The translations under genes and the position numbers were made by a program. 43,088 nt of DNA from Gemmatimonadota bacterium. Lineage in GTDB: Bacteria; Gemmatimonadota; Gemmatimonadetes; Gemmatimonadales; GWC2-71-9. Of this stretch, positions 18,457-27,418 are shown one piece after another. The DNA is taken from NCBI GenBank assembly GCA_022562295.1, contig JADFPO010000019.1, positions 1 through 43,088 of the forward strand, read 5' to 3'. The notes beneath the pieces were generated by a model that was not told where the DNA came from, searched no databases, and saw only the letters and a list, made by a program, of their open reading frames with translations. Within the stretch, counting starts at the first letter, position 1. Each line of letters starts with the position of its first letter.

Positions 18457-19605
18457 TCACCTACTCAAGAGCTGCCCGTCCTCCACCCACGTGTTACCGC
18501 CGACCGTCACGGTTGCGTCGGTGAAGAAATTCCATCGCACGTAGCCCCCGCTCACCGTTCCCCCCAATTCAGAGTTGTCTCCCAACGACAACCGCACGAC
18601 ACCCGCTCCATACCCGTAGTACGGAATCCACGCATCGGCGTCCGGAATGGCGAGCAACGGATTGAATCCCAATGCGAACTCTCTGAACGAGCGGCCGGCC
18701 GTTCCCGCACCATCCAACTCCGCCTCTACGGCCGCGAGCCCACGATTCGCCTCGACGCGGACGACCTTGCCCCGTTTGAAGTACATCTTCAGTCCCTCGA
18801 CCGTCTCTCCGTTCCAAACCGATGGGGGGAACGCAATCGTCCCTTCCACCGTGTCCTCCAGGGGCGCCACCCTGATCGCTCCGGCGGGAAGTTCTATTTC
18901 GCGGTCGATGAGGTTGCGGGCCTGCGTCGCCCGTTGAGCCGACGCGTCGCCGTCCTGCTTCGTCACCGGACGATCGCCGATCCGAAACCGGATGTCGGTC
19001 CCGCGTGGGGTGGTTACGTGAATCTCTTCGCCGCGTGCGGAGCTTTCGAAGAATTCCTGCGACGCCGACAGCGCCGCGTAGTCCGTCTCCAACAGGGCGG
19101 TCTGGTACGCCGCGCTTACCACGTCAGTCACGGCAATGGCGTTGCCATTGAGATCGTAGGCGCCACTCCAATGGAAGTGGATCGTTCTGCCGTGACCTTC
19201 GCCCAATAGGTCCTGCATGGCGGCGTAAGCGGGGTCAGACAGCGCGGCTCCCGGAAGCATCACGGCGATATCGACATCGCGAAACAGCTCCTTTAAGGCG
19301 GCGCGGTCGCCGGTCTCGGCCAGCGTGAGAAAAGGACTCACAGAACCGGCAAAGCGTTCGGAGGAAACACTCAAGGCACCCAAGTCAACGGCACCCGCTG
19401 CCTGGACCGCGGCTCGCAGGGACGGCACGAGGTCATCGAACTGGCCGGCTCGTCCGAGCAATAGAACCCTCTCTCCGCTTTGTAAGCTCATCCGCTGCGT
19501 AATCGTCTCAGCCACGGCTTCCCAATCGATCACGCCCTTTGGGGGCTCAGCACACGAAACGAACGTCATTACCGCTAGCAACGGCGTCAGTGCCAAATAT
19601 CTCAC
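18457..19605 (-). CDS. M29 aminopeptidase-like lipoprotein (probable pseudoenzyme)
   Basis: Signal/lipobox MRYLALTPLLAVMTFVSC; M29-like scaffold LPAGAIRVAPLEDTVEG, REFALGFNPLL, GVVRLSLGDNSELGG, but most metal-ligand positions appear substituted. Confidence 0.65.
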   Translation of the reverse strand: MRYLALTPLLAVMTFVSCAEPPKGVIDWEAVAETITQRMSLQSGERVLLLGRAGQFDDLVPSLRAAVQAAGAVDLGALSVSSERFAGSVSPFLTLAETGDRAALKELFRDVDIAVMLPGAALSDPAYAAMQDLLGEGHGRTIHFHWSGAYDLNGNAIAVTDVVSAAYQTALLETDYAALSASQEFFESSARGEEIHVTTPRGTDIRFRIGDRPVTKQDGDASAQRATQARNLIDREIELPAGAIRVAPLEDTVEGTIAFPPSVWNGETVEGLKMYFKRGKVVRVEANRGLAAVEAELDGAGTAGRSFREFALGFNPLLAIPDADAWIPYYGYGAGVVRLSLGDNSELGGTVSGGYVRWNFFTDATVTVGGNTWVEDGQLLSR

Positions 19606-19800
19606 AATGATCCTCCAGATTCAGACTCCCCTACGGCTTCCTAACATGGACGGACACCCCCCTCACCGCAAGAAATTGCGCGGTGAGAACGGCAACGGTG
19701 ACCCTACTCGCTCGTGCGCCCTGCGTCGGTGCTTGTTCTGCGCAATTTTGCTACGCAACGCAACAATTTGGCGCAGTACCCCGCCTACAAACCGCATACC

Positions 19801-22800
19801 ATGGCCGAGACTCAGCGGGGTCCGACCATGCTCAAGAGTGTACTCAACAACATCCGCTGCGCACGCGATGTGTCACAACTATTCGTGGAGCTGGGATACA
19901 CCGCAGCGGAGAGCCCCTACGACGACGAGGCTACCGTCGTGGCGCGATGGAAGGGATTCCAGGTAATAGCCGTCGATGCAAGCGCACCGCGCGAACGCGC
20001 CCGTGCGCTCGCCCGGTCACTAGCCGGTTGCTCCGCCCGGGCACTCGCGGTCGCGGTGGGAGCGCCAAACGAAATCGCGCTGACCGCACCGCGCCTCGGT
20101 GCCCCGGGCGTCAACCGGCTGTTGGTCGTACCGCTCGACAATCCATCGTCCGCCACGCTTCAGCACCTGGAGCGGTTCCGTCCGAGACCGTCTTCCAACG
20201 GTCTGGCCCATGCCCTTCGTGTCGAAGAGCTGCTGGCAACCGAAATTGCTGGTGAGCGTTTCTACGCAGCGTTTCGCGTCGTGCTCGAGCGCATGGCAGC
20301 GAGCCTCGGCAACGACGGCACGGCGAGCGATCGCCGAATGGCCGCCCTCCTGCCCCTTACGCGATTGCTGTTTCTCTACTTTGTGCAAGCCAAGGGATGG
20401 CTGGATCACAATCCCGACTATCTGCCCATGCTGCTCGACGACGCACTAGCGACCCGACGTCATTTCCATCGATCCTTTCTGAATCCTCTGTTCTTCGAGA
20501 TGTTGAACCGCCCGCCGGCGCTGCGCCGGCAGGTGGATCACCTGGGACGAATTCCATATCTGAATGGGGGGCTGTTCCAACAGTACCCTGTGGAGCAGCG
20601 TCTGCGGGCCGTCTTTTCCAATGCCGTCTGGCGAGACGTGTTCACCCGCCTCTTCGAGCGATTCCGGTTTTGCGTGCGCGAGGCCGACGAGGTGGACGCG
20701 ATCGCGCCCGACATGTTGGGCCATGTGTTCGAGCGGGTCATGGAGCCGGGTACTCGTCTCGACACGGGCACCTTCTACACCCCCGAGACAGTGGTGCGCC
20801 AGATGGTTGACGCGGCGATCGAGACGTCCCTAGGCGACGGCGATCTGCTGACCCACGAGCAGGTCGCTCGGATTGTCCGGTGCGAGCAGATCGACGCTGC
20901 CCTGCGATCGCCTGTGCGGCGCAGGCTGCACCGTCTGAGGATTCTCGACCCAGCGGTAGGGTCCGGCGCATTCCTGCTCGGCGCGCTGGAGTGTCTCTGC
21001 ACGATGCATCTCGCGCTAGAGGGCAACAGTAATCCCAGACGCCGGCTGCAACTCCGACAGCGCATTCTGCGGGACAATCTCTTTGGAGTGGATCTCAATC
21101 CCGTCGCTGTGCGCCTGGCCGAGTTGAGGCTCTGGCTGGCCGTGATCGCCGACGATCCTACCACCGAAATCGATCGGATCGAACCGCTGCCGAACTTGGA
21201 CGGGGTCATCAGGCAAGGCGACTCGATATTGGACCCCATCGCATCAACCGCGGCACTGGGGGGAGACATCAGACCCGTTCCCGCCCCAAGCGCGCAGGGA
21301 CGGGCAGTTGCCAAAGCGCGCGCAGCTCTCTTCGCTGCCCGGGGCGCCGACCAACCACCGGCAATCGCCAGACTCCGCTCAGCGGAGCAGTCGCTGGCCG
21401 AGTTGCTATTGAACCGGTTGATGAAACAGGTCGAGGATGCACTACGGGATCTCGCAGGCTCCGCGCGCAGCCGTGATTTGTTTGGAAACCGAAGCGGCTT
21501 TTCCACCGCGCAGCGGCGCTTCTACGTGCGGCTCCGAGCGCACCGACGCGCACTGCGGAGTGCGCTGACCGCCACTAGAGATGGCGCCGTTCCCTTCTTT
21601 TCGTTCGAAGTGCACGCTCCGGAGACGATGCGCGCAGGTGGATTCTCGATCGTGATCGGCAATCCACCGTGGGTACGTGCCGAGCGGATACCGGTTGGAA
21701 TGCGCAACACGCTGAACACGCGATTCTCCCTTTGGCGCTGCGCCAAGGCTCGAGGGTTCTCTCATCTCCCCGATCTATCCATCGCGTTCCTGCAGCGGGC
21801 GCTCGAGCTCGCCGCTCCGGGGGGTACTGTCGCGCTGCTCATGCCTAGCAAAGTCGCCACTGCCGGATACGGGGAGGCGGTGCGCTCGCACCTCGTCCGT
21901 GAAACCACACTCAGTTACATCCACCGTGTGCCAGAGGCCGAAGCCGCGCGCTTCGGGGCAACAACCTATCCGCTCGCGGTCGTGTTGAGGAATCGCCCGC
22001 CGAGAGCTCGGCACTCCGTCCGACTCGGGTTCGGAGCCGCTACCACGCTGCGGCAATCCTCGTTGGCCCGGGCCGGCCCATGGATCCTCGTTCCCGACCC
22101 CCTGCGCTCCGCGATCGAAGAGTTTCGTGGCTGCGGCGTCCCGCTCGGCCAAATCGCGCCTCCTGCGTTGGGTTTGAAGACCGGCGCGGATCGAATCTTG
22201 GTGGGACAGGTGGTGCAGCGCCTCGGTCGTCTCAGCCGCGTACGGTTTTGCGACGAGGTCGTCGAGATTGAAGCGAGCCTGCTCCGGCCAATCGTTCGGG
22301 GTCGCGACGTCAGGCCGTTTACCGCCACGTCGGTCAAAATCGTTTTCTGGGGCTACGACGGTACGGGCCAGGTGCGGAAGTCCCTCCCGCCGCGCGCGGC
22401 GGCGTATGCCGCAACCCACAAGCGCCCCCTTACGAAGCGCGCGGACTATCATGCCGGGCCCCTCTGGACGCTGTTCCGCTTGCCGGCCGTCCTTGCGAAG
22501 CACCGGGTCGTATGGTCCGACATTTCGCGGCGGCCGACCGCCGTCGCGCTCGACCACACCGTACCGAACCCCTCACTGCCGCTCAACAGTTGCTACGTGA
22601 GCTCTGCGCCAAACCCGAACGCTGCACTAGTGATCTCCGCCGTAATGAATTCCAGCTTTGCTGGCGCGCTCATCGCGGCCACGGCCGACGAGGCTCGCGG
22701 CGGTTATCGCAGGGTCAACGCCAGGGTAGCAGCGGAGCTTCCAGTCCCAGGCGACACCCCCGGCTCGGACGCACTCGCACTCCTCAGTCGCCGGTACCAC

Positions 22801-22911
22801 AACAGCGGAGAGTTCAATCAAGACGACCTCGATGAGGCGGTCGCGGAAGCGCTCGGCTTGGGCCCAACGGCCGCCGACCGCCTGCGCCGTTATGCCCGGC
22901 TTCATTGCTGA
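19801..22911 (+). CDS. Class I N6-adenine DNA methyltransferase, Eco57I/TaqI-like, large restriction-modification type
   Basis: GTFYTPETVVRQMV, ILDPAVGSGAFLLGALE (motif I), NLFGVDLNPVAVRLAELRLWLAV, IVIGNPPWVRAE (motif IV), LGLKTGADRILV and GRDVRPF target-recognition-like region. Start 19801 or 19828; longest ORF from 19714. Confidence 0.9.
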   Translation: MAETQRGPTMLKSVLNNIRCARDVSQLFVELGYTAAESPYDDEATVVARWKGFQVIAVDASAPRERARALARSLAGCSARALAVAVGAPNEIALTAPRLGAPGVNRLLVVPLDNPSSATLQHLERFRPRPSSNGLAHALRVEELLATEIAGERFYAAFRVVLERMAASLGNDGTASDRRMAALLPLTRLLFLYFVQAKGWLDHNPDYLPMLLDDALATRRHFHRSFLNPLFFEMLNRPPALRRQVDHLGRIPYLNGGLFQQYPVEQRLRAVFSNAVWRDVFTRLFERFRFCVREADEVDAIAPDMLGHVFERVMEPGTRLDTGTFYTPETVVRQMVDAAIETSLGDGDLLTHEQVARIVRCEQIDAALRSPVRRRLHRLRILDPAVGSGAFLLGALECLCTMHLALEGNSNPRRRLQLRQRILRDNLFGVDLNPVAVRLAELRLWLAVIADDPTTEIDRIEPLPNLDGVIRQGDSILDPIASTAALGGDIRPVPAPSAQGRAVAKARAALFAARGADQPPAIARLRSAEQSLAELLLNRLMKQVEDALRDLAGSARSRDLFGNRSGFSTAQRRFYVRLRAHRRALRSALTATRDGAVPFFSFEVHAPETMRAGGFSIVIGNPPWVRAERIPVGMRNTLNTRFSLWRCAKARGFSHLPDLSIAFLQRALELAAPGGTVALLMPSKVATAGYGEAVRSHLVRETTLSYIHRVPEAEAARFGATTYPLAVVLRNRPPRARHSVRLGFGAATTLRQSSLARAGPWILVPDPLRSAIEEFRGCGVPLGQIAPPALGLKTGADRILVGQVVQRLGRLSRVRFCDEVVEIEASLLRPIVRGRDVRPFTATSVKIVFWGYDGTGQVRKSLPPRAAAYAATHKRPLTKRADYHAGPLWTLFRLPAVLAKHRVVWSDISRRPTAVALDHTVPNPSLPLNSCYVSSAPNPNAALVISAVMNSSFAGALIAATADEARGGYRRVNARVAAELPVPGDTPGSDALALLSRRYHNSGEFNQDDLDEAVAEALGLGPTAADRLRRYARLHC

Positions 22912-25171
22912 ACAGCTAAGGCAGGTTCGCGAACCGTTGCAATGGTGTCTCCGGCTCGGCGAGCGGGCCGCCCCGAGGCAACTGGAAGCCACCCTGCGGC
23001 GCGCGCTCCTCGGGCCGGCTTTGGAAGACTGGGAGCCACCTGATTGGCTCTTCCCTCACCAGATCGATGCAGCGAAGAGGATTGCCGGATCCATGCAGAT
23101 ATTCGGCGGTGCGCTGCTGTGCGACGCGGTTGGGTTGGGCAAGACGTACGTGGGCCTCGCCGCCGCAACCCGTTACACCGCTGTCGTGGTCTTGTCTCCA
23201 GGAGTGCTCGTTCCCCAGTGGAAACGCGTCGGCCAGAGCGTCGGTGTGCCGATCACGGTGCAATCCCACGAATCGCTGAGTCGGCGCAAGCCGATCCCTC
23301 CGTCCGATTTGATCATCGTCGATGAAGCACACCGGTTTCGGAACACCTCCACCGCGCGATACGACACACTCGCAAGAGGCTCGCGCCAGGCACACGTCCT
23401 TCTCCTCACGGCAACACCGGTTGTGAACAAGCCTCAAGACCTCCTCGGGCTCGTGCGCCTGTTCGCTCCCGATCACGCTTTCGGCCTCTTCGGAGTCCGC
23501 TCCCTCGAACAAGCACTGCATCAACCCAATCGAGCCTCCGTGATCACCGGGCTCGCTCCGGCCATCATCGCCCGATCTCCCGACACGGCCGGCGTGGGCA
23601 GCAGCAAAATACCCAACGCGATCGACCAGATCCCCTTGGCACCTCCCCCACTCCGGCAGGAACTACTCGACGAAGTTCTCACGTCGATCGATCACCTCGA
23701 GTTCCCATCGTTTCAAAGCGGTAATGTTTCGGAGCTTCTCCGGATGCACATCCATCACCGCCTGTCCTCGTCGGCTTCCGCCTGCATCGAGTGCCTGCGA
23801 CGGCACCGTACCTATCTCGAACGCGCGATCGCCGGGGCGAAACGCGGCGAGCCATTGTCCAGACGGGAGTCGCGTCGCCTATTCGGCCTGATCGACGAGG
23901 ATCAATTGGCACTCGACTTCATCGCAGATCCCGCCACGCCTCTGTCGGTCGCGACACTGGACGGCGAACAGCGCCGTGTGTGCGACATCATCGCGTTGCT
24001 CGAGGGCAGCAATTCAAATCCCAAGGCCGCTCGCCTACGCGAGTTGTTGATCGGGCGTCGCGCTGCCAGAGGGGCAGGGGCTGTGAAGACGATCGTCTTC
24101 TGCTCTGCGGTGGCGACCGCGCACTCGCTCGCGGCCACGCTGAAATGGCATCGGACTGCCGTGGTTACGGGCCGCGGCGCCAGAATCGCATCGGGTGCCG
24201 TTTCGACCGAGACGGCCCTGGCACTGTTCGCTCCCTTCGCCAGGAAAGCTCCACCGCCGTCCACGAGCATGCAGGTCGACGTACTGATTGCGACCGATCT
24301 CGTGAGCGAAGGGTTGAACTTGCAGGACGCCAACGCCGTCGTGCACTTCGATTTGCCTTGGAATCCCCTCCGGCTGCAGCAACGCATCGGGAGAATAGCA
24401 CGCCTTGGATCGCTGCATGAAGACGTGGACGTGTGGTGGTTCGTTCCTCCGCCAGAGTTGGAGCGTCGCCTGCGGCTGCGCGATCGAATCAAGGCAAAGG
24501 TGGCGTATCAGAGGGAGTTGGGCGTCGCAGTTACGAGCGCTGTGGGTACGGCAAAGATCCTCGGGAAATCCCTGGAAGCACGCGAGCGGCACGGAGCGAG
24601 CATCCAGTCTACCCGTCACACCCACTGTTTTGCCGTGGTGCACGCGCCCAACGCCGCTGTTTTCGCCCTGCGCTGGACGATCGGGCCTCACAGCATACCC
24701 GATCTACTGGCGATAACGGGGTCACCGCCGGAACCGGTTACCGATTTCGTCGAGGTGTGCGAGTTGCTGAATCGCCTTCTCGAGGCACGCCCCGCCCCCA
24801 CTCTACCGGCCGCGGAACTGCAACGAGCACTGGCCCAAATCGTGCGTGTTCGGCTGAGCCACGCGACACTCGGCCCGATGAACCCCGCGAACAGACGGCT
24901 CGTTCGAGCCGTACTTCACCGCGCGGCGAAAGCGGGAACTGCCCGCAGGGTGAGTGAGCTCGACACCTTGGACGCCATGCTCGATGAACTCACACACGGG
25001 GTGAGGCTGGGAGCCGAGCGCGAACTCGATACCGTGCTGCGGCATCGAAATGCGCGTGTCATGCTCCGCGACTGGCTCGGCCGGTGGGGTACGAGCAGAG
25101 CGGAGACGCCGATAGTGACGTTGGAGGCAGCGATTTTCGGCAACGGAACCGGATCCTGCCGAAAGGCTTAG
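22892..25171 (+). CDS. SNF2-family DEAH-box helicase/translocase
   Basis: HQIDAAKRI (Q motif), LLCDAVGLGKTYVGL (Walker A), LIIVDEAHRFRN (Walker B), LLTATPVVNKP (III), LIATDLVSEGLNLQDANAVVHFDLPWNPLRLQQRIGRIARLG (V/VI). Overlaps the methyltransferase stop by 20 nt. Confidence 0.9.
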   Translation: MPGFIAEQLRQVREPLQWCLRLGERAAPRQLEATLRRALLGPALEDWEPPDWLFPHQIDAAKRIAGSMQIFGGALLCDAVGLGKTYVGLAAATRYTAVVVLSPGVLVPQWKRVGQSVGVPITVQSHESLSRRKPIPPSDLIIVDEAHRFRNTSTARYDTLARGSRQAHVLLLTATPVVNKPQDLLGLVRLFAPDHAFGLFGVRSLEQALHQPNRASVITGLAPAIIARSPDTAGVGSSKIPNAIDQIPLAPPPLRQELLDEVLTSIDHLEFPSFQSGNVSELLRMHIHHRLSSSASACIECLRRHRTYLERAIAGAKRGEPLSRRESRRLFGLIDEDQLALDFIADPATPLSVATLDGEQRRVCDIIALLEGSNSNPKAARLRELLIGRRAARGAGAVKTIVFCSAVATAHSLAATLKWHRTAVVTGRGARIASGAVSTETALALFAPFARKAPPPSTSMQVDVLIATDLVSEGLNLQDANAVVHFDLPWNPLRLQQRIGRIARLGSLHEDVDVWWFVPPPELERRLRLRDRIKAKVAYQRELGVAVTSAVGTAKILGKSLEARERHGASIQSTRHTHCFAVVHAPNAAVFALRWTIGPHSIPDLLAITGSPPEPVTDFVEVCELLNRLLEARPAPTLPAAELQRALAQIVRVRLSHATLGPMNPANRRLVRAVLHRAAKAGTARRVSELDTLDAMLDELTHGVRLGAERELDTVLRHRNARVMLRDWLGRWGTSRAETPIVTLEAAIFGNGTGSCRKA

Positions 25172-25860
25172 CTTCGGTCCTTTACTCCCTCCAACAATTT
25201 CTCGTCGTAGTAATCCAGCTTGTGCAGCGGCATCACCACCGATGAGAGGATGTTGAGCAGGTGCGCGCCGATCCGTTTGTAGAAGCGCGTACCCAACACA
25301 AGCGCCGTCGTGGTCGCTGCATTGTGATCGCTGCGTGCCACTCTCGTCAACAGAACGTCACAGCGGTGTGTGATGTCTCTTCCCTGCCGAATAAGATCGA
25401 TCGCCGCTTCCTGGTCCGATCTCGCAAAAACCTCCCCAGCCGTGGCAAGGGCGGATTCCACACCGGCACGGATTTCCCGCAACTCGCCCACCAATTCGTC
25501 GTCGGGTAACGTCACTCCAGCAACATCGAGCGTCTCCGCAAGATTCTTGGCGTAGTCGCCAATCCGCTCCGCGTCCTTAACCAGACTCATCAGCACGAGA
25601 GCGTACGGCAGATCGGCCGAAGTGCCATGCACGGAGAGGTGGGCGATCACCTGCTTGCGGATCTTGCGCTCCAGCTTGTTGACCTTCACATCACGTTTAT
25701 AGACCTCGGTCCGCTCGTCGGGAGTGGGCCGATCGCCGAAGTAGATGTCTCCAGCCTTGACGGTCAGTTCATTGGCAAGCTTGAGCATCCGCGAGAAATT
25801 TGCGGCCATGCGACCCAGCGGCTCGTCCGAGCGAAAGATGCTCAATAGTTCACGAAACAT
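25168..25860 (-). CDS. PhoU-domain protein
   Basis: PhoU-like helical bundle (LVKDAERIGDYAKNLAE); adjacent to a Na/Pi symporter. Confidence 0.85.
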   Translation of the reverse strand: MFRELLSIFRSDEPLGRMAANFSRMLKLANELTVKAGDIYFGDRPTPDERTEVYKRDVKVNKLERKIRKQVIAHLSVHGTSADLPYALVLMSLVKDAERIGDYAKNLAETLDVAGVTLPDDELVGELREIRAGVESALATAGEVFARSDQEAAIDLIRQGRDITHRCDVLLTRVARSDHNAATTTALVLGTRFYKRIGAHLLNILSSVVMPLHKLDYYDEKLLEGVKDRS

Positions 25861-25876
25861 TAGTACCTCCAGACTA

Positions 25877-27046
25877 CTAGAAGAACCTATTCAAGATCGC
25901 AAATACAGCCGGCAAGCCGTAAAAGAGGAGTGCCACGTAGAGCAGCGCCCACTTGCGCGACGTCACGGCAACGTCCGCCAACTTTCGGGCCGCCATCAGC
26001 GGAATATTGCGAATCTGTACGACCGGGTAGATCATCACCGTACCGGTCAGATTGAAGAGTAAATGCACGAGCGCGATCGTAAGACCCGCGGCGGCATTTG
26101 GGCCCGTTACCGCGAGGGCCGCCAACAGCGCAGTGATTGTGGTGCCGATGTTTGCACCAAGCGTTATGGGGAACGCCTGCGTCAGCGTCAGAATTCCCGC
26201 GCCGGCCAACGGTACCAGCAGCGCAGTCGTGATGGAACTGGATTGCACCATCACGGTCACCACCACACCCACGATCATGGCCAACAGCGCGTTGCGGCCG
26301 AATGCTCGCGAGACGATCGATTCCACCCGCGTCAATATCACAGACCGCATGACCTTGATGATCAGCAGCAGCGCCGCGAAGATCAAAACCGCACTCACTA
26401 GGATGTAGAGGATAGCACCGACTTGAGACGGACCCACCACGGCCTCGATCGCGCCCTGAATCGGGGCGCTGCCTGCTTTGATCGCGCCTTTGATGGGGCT
26501 ATCGTAAACGGCACCACCAAATCCACCGATCAACGAGGTCAGCCCGCTCGCCGTCTTCTCGAGAAACCCGGTGAGCAACTCGAGAGGGAGCAACACGGCC
26601 ACGGCGATGAAGTTGAAAAAATCGTGGCAGGTCGCTACGGCAAACGCCCGGCGGAACTCCTCCTTCCGGCCCATGTGGGCGAGCGCCGCGATGGTGTTGG
26701 TCACCGTGGTGCCGATGTTGGCGCCCATGATCATCGGCACGGCGTTGGTGATCGGTAGCGGATTGTCGGGCGCGGCGACCAAGGCAACGATGGTGGCGGT
26801 CGTCACCGAGGAGCTCTGCACCAGCGTGGTGGCCAGGATGCCGACCATCAACGCCGTGAATGGGTTTTCTGTCGCGGCGAAGAACGAATCGACCAATGGG
26901 CCGCTCAGCGCTTCGAATCCCTTCCCCAATCCGTTGACGCCAACCAAGAAGACGTACAGGAGCGTCCCGACCTGAGCCGCACGTGACAAGGGGTGTGCAA
27001 GCCACGACGGCGAAGTCTGCGGGAGTGTACCCGGACTAGGGGTCAT
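25877..27046 (-). CDS. Na+/phosphate symporter (NptA/PNaS family)
   Basis: Inverted QSSS repeats: TTLVQSSSVTTATIVALVAA and VTVMVQSSSITTALLVPLAGAG; GANIGTTVTNTIAAL and GANIGTTITALLAAL. Confidence 0.94.
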   Translation of the reverse strand: MTPSPGTLPQTSPSWLAHPLSRAAQVGTLLYVFLVGVNGLGKGFEALSGPLVDSFFAATENPFTALMVGILATTLVQSSSVTTATIVALVAAPDNPLPITNAVPMIMGANIGTTVTNTIAALAHMGRKEEFRRAFAVATCHDFFNFIAVAVLLPLELLTGFLEKTASGLTSLIGGFGGAVYDSPIKGAIKAGSAPIQGAIEAVVGPSQVGAILYILVSAVLIFAALLLIIKVMRSVILTRVESIVSRAFGRNALLAMIVGVVVTVMVQSSSITTALLVPLAGAGILTLTQAFPITLGANIGTTITALLAALAVTGPNAAAGLTIALVHLLFNLTGTVMIYPVVQIRNIPLMAARKLADVAVTSRKWALLYVALLFYGLPAVFAILNRFF

Positions 27047-27173
27047 GGGTGGGATTCGGGGTTTGGGGGATCGCTGGGATGAAGCACAGAGAGTTCCGCA
27101 TGTGCACGAAACGCGTCCCGATAGAAATCACAGTCTAATGTAACTACTTGTCGCTAAGTAACATAGCGATCAC

Positions 27174-27217
27174 TTGCCTCACGGTACTTTCGGTGTATAT
27201 TCGGTATCATGACCGAA
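27174..27217 (+). promoter_or_regulatory. Candidate promoter/operator of the mutasome-like operon
   Basis: TTGCCT (27174-27179), 16 bp, TATATT (27196-27201). Direct repeat TTCGGT-N5-TTCGGT (27189-27205) and palindrome TTCGGT-N6-ACCGAA (27200-27217) overlap the -10 and the start codon. Confidence 0.4.
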
Positions 27218-27400
27218 CAAACCCCGAAACTGATGCCCACTCGATTCGTTCCGAGATGGCCCCGCCGCAATCGCCCCCAAGAGGCACACGATCCATCCTC
27301 CCGGTCTGCTGTCTGCAGGTGCCCCGATTGCGGCGGGCCCGTCCATCCGGCGTCGGCCTGTTACTTCTGCCCGGTTTGTGGCTGGGGGCGGTGCAGCTGA
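27209..27400 (+). CDS. Zinc-ribbon microprotein (63 aa)
   Basis: MTEQTPKLMPTRFVPRW...CRCPDCGGPVHPASACYFCPVCGWGRCS: paired CPDC/CPVC Zn ribbon, directly upstream of and co-oriented with the radical SAM gene. Confidence 0.65.
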   Translation: MTEQTPKLMPTRFVPRWPRRNRPQEAHDPSSRSAVCRCPDCGGPVHPASACYFCPVCGWGRCS

Positions 27401-27418
27401 GCCGCGTGAGAATTCATA

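Noticed and set aside
21775-22557. 260-aa minus-strand ORF inside the methyltransferase gene, considered as an overlapping gene
   Set aside because: Low-complexity R/D/E-rich shadow translation with no ribosome-binding or family support.
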